Below the pieces are notes generated by a model. That model did not search any database. It saw only the letters and a list, made by a program, of their open reading frames with translations, and was not told the DNA's origin. From Todiramphus chloris collaris (Eukaryota > Chordata > Aves > Coraciiformes > Alcedinidae), in assembly GCA_025345505.1 (NCBI GenBank), contig JANVCC010000064.1:4387693-4451692 (forward strand): a stretch of DNA of 64,000 bases, given 5' to 3'. Every line of letters starts with the position of its first letter. Within the stretch, counting starts at the first letter, position 1. This document shows, one piece after another, positions 48,912 to 60,840 of the stretch. Position numbers and translations under genes: made by a program.

Positions 48912-49802
48912 GACAGCTGCTCAACATCTTCATCGGTGACCTTGGTGATGGGACAGAGAGCCTTCTCAGCATGTTTCCTGATGACACAAAACTGGGAGGA
49001 TTGGCTACTTCACCTGAAGATTCAGCAAGATCTGGACAGACTGGAGAGCTGGGCAAAGCGGAACCAAAGGAGGTTTAACAAGAGCACCTGGGAGGGAACA
49101 AGAAAATGCTCCAGTACGGGTCAGGAGGTGAGCTGCTAGAGAGTAGCTCCATAAAAAAGGACCTTGGAGTTCTGATAGACAAGTTCTCCATGGGAAAACA
49201 ACGTGCCCTTGTGGCCAAGAAGGTCAACGGTATCCTGGGGTGCATTAAGAGTGTGCCCAGCAGATCAAAGGAGGTTCTCCTCCCCCTTTCTCTGCCCTAG
49301 TGAGACCACAGCTGGAGCACTGCATCCAGTTCTGGGCTCCCCAGCTCAAGAGGGACAGAGATCTACTGGAGAAAGTCCAATGGAGGATGATGAAGGGGCT
49401 GGAACAGCTGCCTTAAGAGGAAAGGCTGGGAGCCCTGGGGCTTTTTAGTCTGGAGAGGAGAAGACTGAGAGGGGATCTAATGAATGTCTAGCAATACATA
49501 AGGGCTGGGCGTCAAGAGGACAGGGACAAGCTCTTTGCATTTGTGCATTGTGACAGGATGAGGGGCAACGGATCGAAGCTCGAGCACATGAAGTTCCACC
49601 TCAGCACGAGGAGGAAACTTCTTTACTGTAAGGGCTGTAGAGCATTGGAACAGACTCCCCAGAGAGGCTGTGGAGTCTCCTTCTCTGGAGACTTTCAAGA
49701 CCTGTCTGGATGCATTTCTGAGTGACCTCTCCTAGTTTTGTCTGCTCTGGCAAGGGGATTGGGCTCGATGATCTTCAGAGGTCCCTTCCAACCCTTACCT
49801 TC
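48912..49802 (+). mobile_element. CR1 LINE fragment: end of reverse transcriptase ORF and 3' UTR, degenerate
   Basis: This copy of about 890 bp runs from the thumb region of CR1 reverse transcriptase to the 3' terminus. Recognisable pieces, in order but in different frames, are QLLNIFIGDLGDGT, IQQDLDRLESWAKRN, LLESSSIKKDLGVLID, ALVAKKVNGILGCIK and EVLLPLSL. These are followed by frameshifted sequence corresponding to LVRPHLEYC...FWAPQ, and then the 3' UTR core with GATGATCTTCAGAGGTCCCTTCCAACC. At least two frameshifts and internal stops make it a dead, 5'-truncated copy. It is the longest CR1 fragment in the window and lies antisense to GRIK4. It accounts for all the frames between 48936 and 49725. 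Confidence 0.95.
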
Positions 49803-52800
49803 CGGGTGTCCACATACCGAGCCCAGTGCCTTAGTGAGAGGACGCGCATTGCCTGCCGGACCCGGCTGGCTCTGCTCTCCCTTGGGAGGGCTGCAGACCA
49901 AGCAAGCAGGCAGGAACCTGTTGCACATTCCCCCGCAGATGCTGGCTGCAGCTCGGGCAGCTCAGCACACGCAGCCAGTTCTGCCTTTCCAAGCAGGAAT
50001 GACGCTGGAGCGCTTCCAGATCGGGGGGCGGCGGAGAGCAAGGAATAAATAGAGCCAGGACATTTTCAACTAACGTGTGCAGCTATATTCAGCAAACGAC
50101 TGCTTTTCAGAAGGGCTCTGGGTGTCAGTCACACAGATGCTCTTTCTTGCATTTCTTCGGGGGTTTTGCTGTGGGGTTGGGGTTTTTTTGGTTGTTTCCT
50201 TTTCGTTCTCACCTCACCTTTTGGTGTTAGAAAGCAGCCAGGCTTCATGCTAAAGGTGGCTTGTTTTAGTGGCAGGAGAGGAGACTCTCAAAGCCAGTGT
50301 TCTTCTAAACCAAGACACCAAACCTTTTCAAGGTTAATTAATTCCCTAAGCGTCATGACACATCTTTCTAAAGCGTGCTTAGTGGCACGAACTGCTGCTC
50401 AAAGGCTCTCTGTGCTGCTAGCCAATGCCTGAAAACACTTCCCATTTCTTTGCAATAAAACTGACAGTCCCAGGACAACAAACAGCCACGGGCCCCCTGC
50501 AGTTTGCCCTCAAAAGGGGCAGGAGCAAAGCAATGAGGAAGAGGAGAAGCGAAGGCAGCAGAGACTGTGACCAGCTCAGAGCCACCTCCAGCGATGCAAG
50601 TGCCACGGAAAACATCTTCCTCCTAAAATGTCTTTATCTCAGCGCTGAGTTTGAGGGACTGAAAGCATCTGCCAAGAGACCTCTGTGTGAGGGGCATACT
50701 AAGCCCTCCTTGCTGCTGTGCTTTGCAGAGGCACTCACTCTGATGCCAAAGGGCTCCTCTGGACCATGAATGCTAGAGCTGGCTGACATGACCAAGAGGC
50801 TCTTGCTTGATAAACAGTGACTGCTCCTCCAGAGCAATTACAGACTATTAAGTAAATGTGACATGTTATGGGGGGAAAAAAAAAAGAAAGGAGTAAAAAC
50901 TGAAGGGTCTGTATTTACACAGGAGCAGTAATGACTCTATCGTCGTGTCAGCTTCGTGTGCTTGACAAGACAGACGCAGGCGAACGTTTGAGTCCCCTGC
51001 CTTCACTTCATTTCCTTTTCATAAAGCCAAGTACAGTGGCCAGAGATTAATTTTTCTCCCTTTTTGTTCCTGGGCTTACCTTGAGATGCCGTGATATCGC
51101 TCGCGCAGAGGGCGAGGCTGGGGTTGCCTCCGCGTCAATCTAGAGATGCCCCACGGAGCACCGAGCAGCAGCAGAGCCTCCACCAAGTGTTGGGGGTCAG
51201 AGGCTGAGGTGTGCAACACCCTCCCGCTTACACCCCGTGTCCTCCTGTATTTTTCTGACCCATTTTCTCCTCTTCTCTCTATCTACCCAGCAAAAAACCA
51301 AAACATCTGGCAGGATGCTGCTTTAAAGCTGTTTTTTCCCTGGCCATTGTGCTCACAGTCATAGCTCACTTGTTGCCACCTCTGCAGAACTTGCAAAGTC
51401 CAGAGATGAAAGACAAGCAGCCGGGCAGCTTCCTGGAGGTGCCACCACAGAGAAGATGGCTCCAAGAGCACGTGCTGCTCCCAAATACGCAGCAATGGAA
51501 CATTCAAAGACAGAACATCCCATAGATGTTCCCACATCTACCTGTGGGTTCTGTATTTCCCATGGAAGCAGCTGTGCCTGGGTTCTGTTCAGGGCAAGCA
51601 CCTCGCATCCCCTTCTCCCAGCACGGTTGCATGTTCCTGACCTATGCACAACCAGCCTCTTCCATTCATCTTGTTCCCAGTGCCAACATTTTTACCAGCA
51701 ATATTTGCAAAGCTGCAGGGATTGAAACCACACAGAAATAGAAAACAGTAGAGGAGGGGAGGGAGTTCAAAGTGCTTTCCTGCTAAATGACAACCCAAGC
51801 TGCCTGCAAATAAAACTCTGGAGCTCATCAAGTAACTCTGACCACTGAGGGTTCTTAATAAAGATTACTTTTCTATAGCTCCACTTGCCTGAGGCATCAT
51901 TTGTTCCTAACAAGAAGCTCCATGGGATTTAAACGCATGAGAGAAGAACAGGCTTTCCAACCACAGCCATTACAATGAAAACAAGCTTTCTGCTCCAAAA
52001 GCCAAGCGCTTAGACCCCCTGTCCTATCCTGATAATGCTCCTCAGCCGTGCCAAGCTGTACAACCGCAGTCATACAGACCCAGCAGGCAGCTATCCCATA
52101 GCATTAACTCTCAAAGACTGGTTATGCTGGGGATTTTGAGGCAAGCTCTGCTGAAAGCTGCAACGCTTGGGGCACTTCTTGCTGCCTGGGCAAAGCCATT
52201 GCAGCCTCACCCAGCTCCAAAAGCCCAACACAAGCTCCTGCAAGAAGCTGGGGCTGGTGAGGCATCTGGGGTGGCTACTGCATGGCATACCTAAGACTTT
52301 GCACAAGTACTGAGAGATATTTCATTGCCAACTCAACCGTTCTTTTGCTTTGTCGTGTGTCATTGCTAAAATTGGGTTTTTTTCCTGAGCATGCCTGGAA
52401 TAATAAAGTACTTCTTCCCACTGTACCAGAGCCCCCAGTGAAACAAGCATGCCAAAAAAATTCCACGTGCCACTGAAACGTATAGAAACACAACAGATAA
52501 TAAATGCTAAAGGTCTACATCTGCCAAGCTATCTCCTGTGCACGGGATGAGGAACAAAATGTTCTGAAGTACCAAAACCAAATGACAGAACGGGTTTCTG
52601 CTGCTGGTCAAAGGGGAAGACGTGAGGGGCAGCTGAACACGACCAGAAAACCACTCTGCAGGGGGAATGAAGGAGTGTGGTTAAGGGCATCCTGCCACAG
52701 TAAACTTAGATCCCCGTGAAGCAGATCTGCTACGAGGCAAAGGCTCCCAAACGTGCTGTCAGACACCGTGGCATGCACACACACACACCCATGAGCACAA

Positions 52801-55706
52801 ATTCTGCAAGATGCTGGCAACTACTAAACCCTCGAGCAGAGAGGCCAGGCAGCTGATCCTCTCAGATGCAGGTTAGCACGTTCTTCTTGCCAAGCAGAAC
52901 CACCACAAATCAGGGGAGGGAAGGGGGTGGAATCTGTAATGGATGTGGAGATCCTCAGACAAACCCGAGCTGACATCACATGGTGACTTCTCAGACTTCA
53001 TTATCCCTTGGGCTTGGCAAGAAGATCACAGAAGTCTTAAGCTCATGTGGCATAAGCCTCGGGCTAGATCTCAGGCATTCATTCTGGCCTGCACCTCGAC
53101 GATATGAAACCAGGAATTAATTCCAGAGGACACAGCACATACAGACCAGCTCCAGTGAGCCTGCTTTCTACTAAAACACGGCGTAGTGCACAGCAGTCCC
53201 CCCAGCAAGAGAAAAACATGAGCAAACAGAGCCTCTTTCTTGCCTTCTTCCTGCTATCCCAGCTCTAATTTCCTCCTTGAACAGTTTTAGCAGCACGAGA
53301 TGTGCTTTCAGCATTGACAGAGACCAGGTTGCCAGAACAGGTCCAGGAAACAAGGCACCTCACACTCAGAGCCTCCCCTCCAAGCCACGTGCCCTCCTGC
53401 ACGCTGTAAACGCCAGGTTAAGCTCAGGTACCAGCTCCAGCAACCAGCAGCAGAGCCCTGCGGTGCTGAAAGATGACTGCTCAGCACTAAGAGCAGGTCC
53501 TTCCCCCCCAGAGGGCAATTTTAGGAGCATCTGGAGCAGTTATGCTTTCATGACTATCACCAAAGAGAGACAGGTCAGAAACACATGCAAGATGACAGGT
53601 GACATCTGCATTAAGTCAGGTGGCCAGCTAAAGTTAGCTGAGAGTACCTGGTTCCTCTTCTGCAACAGATCTGCTCTTGCAGAAGGAGATAATCAGCGCC
53701 CATTAATAATTATGAGACTCTCTCTTCGCAAGGAATCTGCAGCCCTCAAGATCTGCAGCACTCTCTCTTTCCCTCCTAAAGGCAGCAGGAGTCTGTTCCC
53801 TTGCAGCACTCCTTTCCAGTGCCCACAGAGAGGTTTGACTACGTTTGCCCCCAGGAAGCATGCAGAGCTGCATGGCCCTATGCTAGAAATGCTCCCCAGG
53901 GACACGAGGTATCCAGAGCAGGTACCATAGGAGCAACCTCCTATTCTCCCAGCAAAAGAGAAGAACTACCCAAGAAGCTTGAACAAATATCAAGCCACTT
54001 AGAAAAGAGCAAACAAAAGCCTTGTGGAAGTACAAGGCACTCCCAGGGAAGTTATTACCTCCCCTTCACTCCTGTGGCCCCATTCTGGAGGATGATGGCA
54101 CAGCCCGTCCTTTCTCCTCATCACATCCATCTACCCCCCTAGGCTCAGCTTATCCTTCAGATTAAAATTCAGCAGCAGATTAAAACTCAGTTTATTAAAT
54201 GAGGCAGTGCTCTAATAAGGGTAATCCACAGATAATTTCACTCATTTAAACCCTATTTCATCTCAACCAACTTGACTTATTTCCATTTAACAATCTTAAT
54301 TCTTTTAGCACTTTTCAGCTCCCAAATTGGCTCCAACAGCAGAATTGACATTCAGCCATCATTTTCACATAAAGTTCCATTCAGTCTCTCCAAACCCCTA
54401 CAGTGTCTGGAGGTGCAAGAGGAATTCATTAGCAGTGTCTTTGGGAAAATGAGCCATCCCTCCCTGCAGCCTTCTTACATTCACAGTCTTCATTTGGCAG
54501 GGGTCGAGTCGGAGCTGGCAGCTGCCTGGCTAAGCTGCTCCTCCACTGCAGATCCCCTCTGTTGCTCCCCTCCAGCTCCATGCTCAAGCCCACCTCTTTG
54601 CTGACACATGAGCATCTGGGTTTTATTGTTTCTCTGCCCTCTGAGCTTATCTTGCTTTTATCTTGCTCCCTCAATTCCCCCCAGCCCTACGAGCACCAGG
54701 TCTGCGCATCCCTCTCCGCAGGGAGCTCTCTGCCAGCCCAAGAGCCCTGAGGTCCATGCCCTGCTATGGTTATGAGCACCCATCTCCACGCATCTCCTGG
54801 GTCTTTCTCATTTCAGGAGCTCTCCTCCAGCCAGGATCTTCACCTTCTGCTTCTCAGGCCTCCTACACTCATCATCTCCCCTCCACAGATAACACCTCAA
54901 CAAAGGTCTCCAGGGAAGGATGCTACCCTACCATTCCATCATCCTCTTGGGCGGCTTTCCCAGCAACAGACCAGCAGGGCGAGGGCACCCGTTTGTCCTG
55001 CCTGCTCCCAGCTATTCCAGGTACAGAGTGTGCCCTGAGCATTGCCCCCTTCTCTCCCCCACACCCTGCTCACCCTGCCTGTCAGCAGAGCCTGCAGCTC
55101 CGGGCTTTCCACGGCCGGCATCCTGCAGAAAAGCAAAACGCGTTCCTGCAACTTCTTCCATCCTTCCCCTTTACCTCAGCATTTTTTTCCAGCAATCTCA
55201 GCCAGCAGCTTCAATCTCATCACAGAGAGGTCTTTGTGAGGGGGAAGAGGAGCAAGAGGAGCACAAAGCCAAGAAGGTTTGCGGGGAAGGACAGGACCCA
55301 GCCCTGGCAGAGGCTGGAGCCCCGCGGCAGCGGCACGCAGGGAGCCAGGATCTGTCTCGCTTTGTCAGCAGGTTGTTCTCTGCCTCTGAGATCAGGGCTT
55401 TTTCGGATGCTGTCGGTTCAAAACACCTGGTTATCAAGAGCTAGAGCTTCTGAATCCAAGCCAGGACAATTTGGGCTTTTAGTTTTACAGGGGTATGTTT
55501 ATCTTAAACTGAGCCACAAGCAATTAGCTGCAGAGGGGCACTTGAGATAAATGCCCTTCCAGGTCAAAAGCACCTTTTCTGGGAAGGTTGCCCAACAGCC
55601 CTGCAGTGCCTAATGGCAGCAAGGAGGCTTTAACACCTCACTGAGCTGAGCACTGCACACTTTGCATCCAGGAGAGCTGGCCCCTGAGCTCGCAGTCCAC
55701 CCACCT
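49803..55706. other. Non-coding, upstream GRIK4 intron or 5' region
   Basis: No transposon copy was recognised. A possible 60-nt minus-strand exon at 51080-51139 is discussed in the findings. A CA run lies at about 52777-52788. A pyrimidine-rich stretch at 54660-55550 keeps a 295-codon plus-strand frame open, judged non-coding. Confidence 0.65.
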
Positions 55707-55780
55707 ACAGAGCAAGGACAAGTGAACTTGCCAAGAGTCACTCAGCAGGAGAACAAGGAGTAAACCTCTGAGCACAAGGC
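55707..55780 (+). repeat. Possible MIR-like ancient SINE relic
   Basis: The run AAGGACAAGTGAACTTGCC, then AAGAGTCACTCAGCAGGAGAACAAGGAG, parallels the MIR core (AAGTGACTTGCCCAAGGTCAC, then ACAGC). It is the best of several weak matches of this type. The assignment is by eye. Confidence 0.45.
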
Positions 55781-58700
55781 GTATTGCTTCAAACAGAAAG
55801 AAACCCTACCTTGCACTCAGGGGGAAGATCTCAGCTCTGCTCCAACAGACTGTTACAAGCTGGAGTTGCCTCAGTCTTCCCCCTCCCATCTGCCATCCTC
55901 CAGCTCACCTTCTCAGAAAGGCTATGGCAGCTCACAGGTAACAATTTTGGCTTTATCTCAACTCACCTGCAGAAACTTGGGCCACTGCCTTAATCTGCAG
56001 GGCCATCCTCCACCTCGCTTCCTGAGAACACCCTTCAAATTGCATCATGGTCACTGCAGATGTGCATCACCCCAAAAGCAAGCAACCATGTCCTCCAGCC
56101 ACCTCTCCACCGCTGCCCCATCCTCACTAGTCAGGCCTCTAACTGCTGTCTGCTCTCCCACACCAGCAGCTTATTCAAATTTTCTAACTCAACCCATCTC
56201 CAGTCCACATCCAAAGAAAAAAAAAAAAATCTCCTGCTCAATTCAGGTGGCTCTTCAAATGCAAGCGAATTGGTTCATGGGGAGGAACAAATTTGAAGCT
56301 CAAAGTTGTGCTGACACTGGCACCAAGTTTTCAGGTGCTCTGAGCTGCCAACGTAGCTGCTCTCATCAAGTGAGATGGCACTCACTCCAGAAAGGGATTG
56401 CTACGGATATTTAACTCAGGCTTATTCCGTAGCGGAGTCAAGCTCACCACTGAGTTTGTGAAATCCATCCTTCCTCAACTGCCCACATGGATAGCCAAGG
56501 GCAAGGGGTGGGCAGCAGCAATCTGTAATGCAGATTAATGCACAAACCTATCTCACGCAGCACTGGAGCTTTCTGCAGAAATTCCAGCTTAGCTGAGTTT
56601 GGCTCCGAGTTGGAATTCATTTTGGCAGCTGTTTAGGCAGGGAACCAAGCATCTTTCATTCATGTAATTGACTTTTTTATTCATATATATATATATGAAA
56701 AAATAATGAAAGAAATGACAGAGAGCTATGACTGGCTTTTCACTCTAGGAAACAAAAAGATCTGTATTAAACATGGCTCAGCAACTAAATACACAAAGTG
56801 CTGCCCAGGGGCAGTAATAGTATTTAGATATGAAACAGGTTATATGGCTCTCAGATCCTGATCCTTGTCTCAGAGAGAATATTTGACGTCCAGGAACAAA
56901 AGTAAAAAATAAAATAAAATAACGTGAAATAATCCACCCTCTGAAGCAAAACCCTGTATGTGCAGCCATCCAGCATCCCCGTGACTGCACAGGACAGTGC
57001 CTGCAAGGCAGACACATCTGACCTTTTCAGTGACCAGCCTCTCTCTCCCTGGCTCCTTTCCCTTAAAAAAATTTTCCTCTTCCTGCTGAATTAGCACCTA
57101 CTTCAAACCCGGTCACCTTCCTGATCTACAAAGCAGGGGCAGCATCTGTCTGCTGCACCCAGGCACACCACAGCCTCACCCGAGCTGGCGAGCAAATAAT
57201 TTTCATTAAACAAGTAAATGAATAGAAAAAAAATAAAATAGGAGGTCTATGCTGATTTGTTACTTGAGCAACATGGCTCTTTTCCATAACTACCAGCCAA
57301 CTTTCCCCTCCAGATGCTCTGCACACAGAGATCTATACCTATATAATATGTATGTGGATATATAATGAATCAGAACAAAGCTTAAGGCCTCTCGGGATGT
57401 ACAATGTAGCCTGACTCTCAGACATTAATGAACAGGAACAGATCAGTAAAAATAACTCCGGCGCAGAGGTGCAAAACACATAAAGAGATGGTCTCGGGCT
57501 GAATCCACACCTCTCCTCGTTCCCTGCCCTCTAGCCTCGGTCCAACATACACATCTGCTTATTATTTATTATTCATCTTCTGGCAGTGCTGGATTCCTCA
57601 GCTGTAGACCAGGAGCTCATTATGTTTTATGTGGCAAAACCACAGCCCGGAGAGCCACGCGCCTCTCCCACACCCATCTGCCTGGAGAGAGGAGGGGACT
57701 GGGGAGCTGGGCAGCTCGGGGGGGCTCTGGGCTGCCTGGCACACCCCACGGATGCCTTTTCTCCTTCACAGCCATCAACCAGGACATCTTGCTCTGCACC
57801 AAGCCCCTCTTTCTCCCACCAAGACTCCCTGGAGCACGTGGCCCTGCTGAGGCAAATAAATGCAAGTTCCACCACGTACAGTCCATGTGGAAACCTCCGT
57901 GGTGGAGGAACCCATCAATGGTACCCATCCCCAGTCAGCGTGGCACAGCGGCCCCTCGCTGTTTAACAGCGCAGCAGAACGAAGCTGGGGTGCAGAAAGT
58001 CCTGCCTCCCTCGAGTACTCGCAGCTCAACCCGGTTCCCTCTCGCTTTCTCCCAGGGTTCCTCTCTGGGAAGCGTTCGCTTTCCTCCCACAGTTTTTTTC
58101 TCACACTTGGATGGTGTTAAGGAGCCTCCTGGCTCTGCAGGCGCAGAAGCCGCCCAGCCCAGCCCAGCCCCCACGAGCGAGCTGCCGTTCCAAGCTGACC
58201 CAGGACAGGGCAGGTATGGCTAGCAGATGGCACACTGGCAGCCCCTCTAACACGGCAGTGCCCTGGCAGAGCTGCAAAGCATCCAAAGGGCAAGTCCACG
58301 GAAGGCATTGCTGGAAGAGCCCGGCAACTACACAGGTGATCTGTGCAGGCAGCTCGGAAAACATAAATAAAATATCACTCTCCTAGAAGAGTAATGAAAA
58401 CAAAATTAAAAGGGCAAATAGTTAACAAATGAATATTGTATTTTCCTCTGCCTTTTGCCACTCTCCAGCAGCAAATGACAAATAACTGTGAATCTACTTC
58501 GCTGTAATGAACTTAACTGGGCCTTTCCAATACTGGGGGAAATATCATTATTGTTTCAGCCAGACAAATTTACTAAGTCATGCATCAACAAAGAGGTGGG
58601 TATCTCTCCCCCTCCTCCTGCACAGTTCTCTCTTTCTTTAGACCCTGAGACTCGAGGAAAATACTGAATGAAATGTGAAAGCCTTTGTAAAATAATAAAA

Positions 58701-60732
58701 TCAAATCAATATAGGCCAAACCCTAGACAGGAGTGCTGAAATGAGCCCAGTGAGGCATGAATCGAGCAGGGCACAGAACTGAAACTCAGGTACCCAGTAG
58801 CACTACCCAGCTCCCAGGGCTGTGCGTGCGTGGTCCACATCCCACAGCAGGTCTCCAGGAAGTGGGCAACTACTGTGTGGTCTTGTCGGGAGCGCCAGGG
58901 CACCCCTTGGCAAGCCTCTAGTTTGGGTTCCTAGGGGCTAGGACTCCGAGATACACATGGAAAGCATCTCCCCACATTTAATGTCAAGCTAGCTGCAAGC
59001 CCACGCCTGCTTGTGTCACTGCAGCATGGGGACAGGTCTCCATCCATGCCTATTTCTCCAGATGCAACCTGGCAAACATTTTGCCAACAGGTAACTCCTC
59101 CACCATCCCTCGTGACCCCTGAAGCATCTACACCCTCCTCCCACCCCACTCCTCCAGCCAGGCTGGTATTATCATAGTTCAAACGTGATGATGGGACTTG
59201 AAAGTGATGTCCAAGGATTGCTGCAGCCCCCTGGGAGCGGGCACAGCCTCGGGCACTGGGGCCCCACAGCTTGCAATGGATTCCTTTTAAGGATTTTTAC
59301 GAATTATTTTTAATCCTTTAGAAACAGTTCGGTCCACATGCAGAGAAGCCTGCTAATATGCAGCTGCATAAGGAAAGGAGTTTGTGCCCTGCCTGCCTAC
59401 GCACGCTCCTCTGCCTCGGCGTGGGCAAGAGGAGGGGAGTTCCAAGCCATGGCATTCTGTTGCCATCAGGACACGGGGGTACTGGGGCTGGCACAAGCCA
59501 ACCCACCACGAAGCCCCAGCTCTCCCCACCTGCCCTAAAGGGCACAGTCATGTTTCTCCCCATCTCGGACTGCACCCCTGGGAGGAAGCATTTGTACCTG
59601 CCCGCTGGGGCTGACATGACCATTTCTCTTTTCCAGCATCCACGGGGCTGACTGCACCTTCATCATCCATGGCACCATCACCCTTTAAAGCGTTCATGTT
59701 AAATAACATGCTGCCTCGTGGGATCTTCTCTGCAGTGCCTTCAGGAGAATTATGTATATCTTCTGGGAGTTGCGGAAGCTGAACAAATGCTCCAGAGTTC
59801 TGCTTATTGCCATTATCGTTCATTTCTGATGCTCAGTGGTGCTTCTCCTTTGCCTCAGCCCTCCAGCTCAGGCACACCGGTGCACGACTGGGCAGGAGCA
59901 GATTGTGCAGCGAGGGGGGTCTTGAGCTCACCACACAAGTGGCTCAGTATCATAAGCACATCAGGAGCTGGCCAGTGGGTCGTGTCAGTGCTACTGAGCC
60001 TACTGCTAGTTCGGGCAATGCCGTGTGTAAGCTACAGCTTTGGCTTGTATATGAATTTTGAATGAGCTGTTAATGCACTCACTGAATGTAGGAGAAGATT
60101 CCCAATACAGGGCTCCAACACTCTGCTCTAAGACCAAGTAAAGAACTCTTAAGTAAATTTCCTGACGCTTTATTGAGCATGAGTGAACAAAAACCAAATC
60201 CAGGATACCTTCTACAGCTGGTATACACTGCAGGAAACCAGAGCGAAAGGAGATGCTGACCTACAGACCACTGCACCAGCCATCCTCCTTGAGTGACACT
60301 GGGGTGGACGGGAGGGACCCGATGTCTTTCATGCTCTTGGTGTGGATGGACACAGAGAGCACGTGCTGGGGGCAAGCACCAGCTATCGGGTTTTGCTCCC
60401 AGGACTTTTTGGTAGGACATACATCGGCTCTTTCAAGAGCTACAGGATGTCTTGAGGTCACTCTTTATCTAGTGAAGCTCCTGATAACTTCTGAGAACTT
60501 TCCTGTTCCTTCCTGCTGCTTCATCCCCTGATCACAATCAACTTTTGAGCATCTAGGGAGATAATACCTCATGGAGACCGACCAGGTGAGTCAACTGATA
60601 AACAAAACACAGTCTTAGAATAAAAAGATGCTATCGGATAAAGCACATAGGTCAGTTTTTCCCTACAAAGATCTCCAGAGCAATGTGACCTAGGAGTCAG
60701 CATGGGATCAGAAGAGACTACAGAGAGAAAAA
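55781..60732. other. Non-coding, upstream GRIK4 intron or 5' region
   Basis: This holds a perfect TA run (56683-56697) and several A-rich spots. Nothing else was recognised. Confidence 0.7.
56683..56697 (+). repeat. Short (TA)n run within a palindrome
   Basis: The sequence TTCATATATATATATATGAA is self-complementary; the TA core is about 15 bp. Confidence 0.85.
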
Positions 60733-60840
60733 GGCTGAAGGAAAAAAAAAAAAGCTGAAGGAAAAAAAAAAAGGCGAAGGAAAAAAAAAAGGCTGAAGGA
60801 AAAAAAAAAGGCTGAAGGAAAAAAAAAAGGCTGAAGAAAG
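60733..60840 (+). repeat. Minisatellite: GGCTGAAGG plus A(10-13), six units
   Basis: Six consecutive units each consist of (G)GCTGAAGG followed by 10-13 A. One unit has lost a T (GGCGAAGG) and the last is cut to GGCTGAAGAAAG. Unit lengths are 18-22 bp, and the two units before the last are an identical 19-mer. Minus-strand frames over it give an artefactual aromatic-rich peptide. Confidence 0.97.

Noticed and set aside
48936..49725. Open frames of 60-81 codons as possible genes
   Set aside because: They are pieces of a degenerate CR1 reverse transcriptase.
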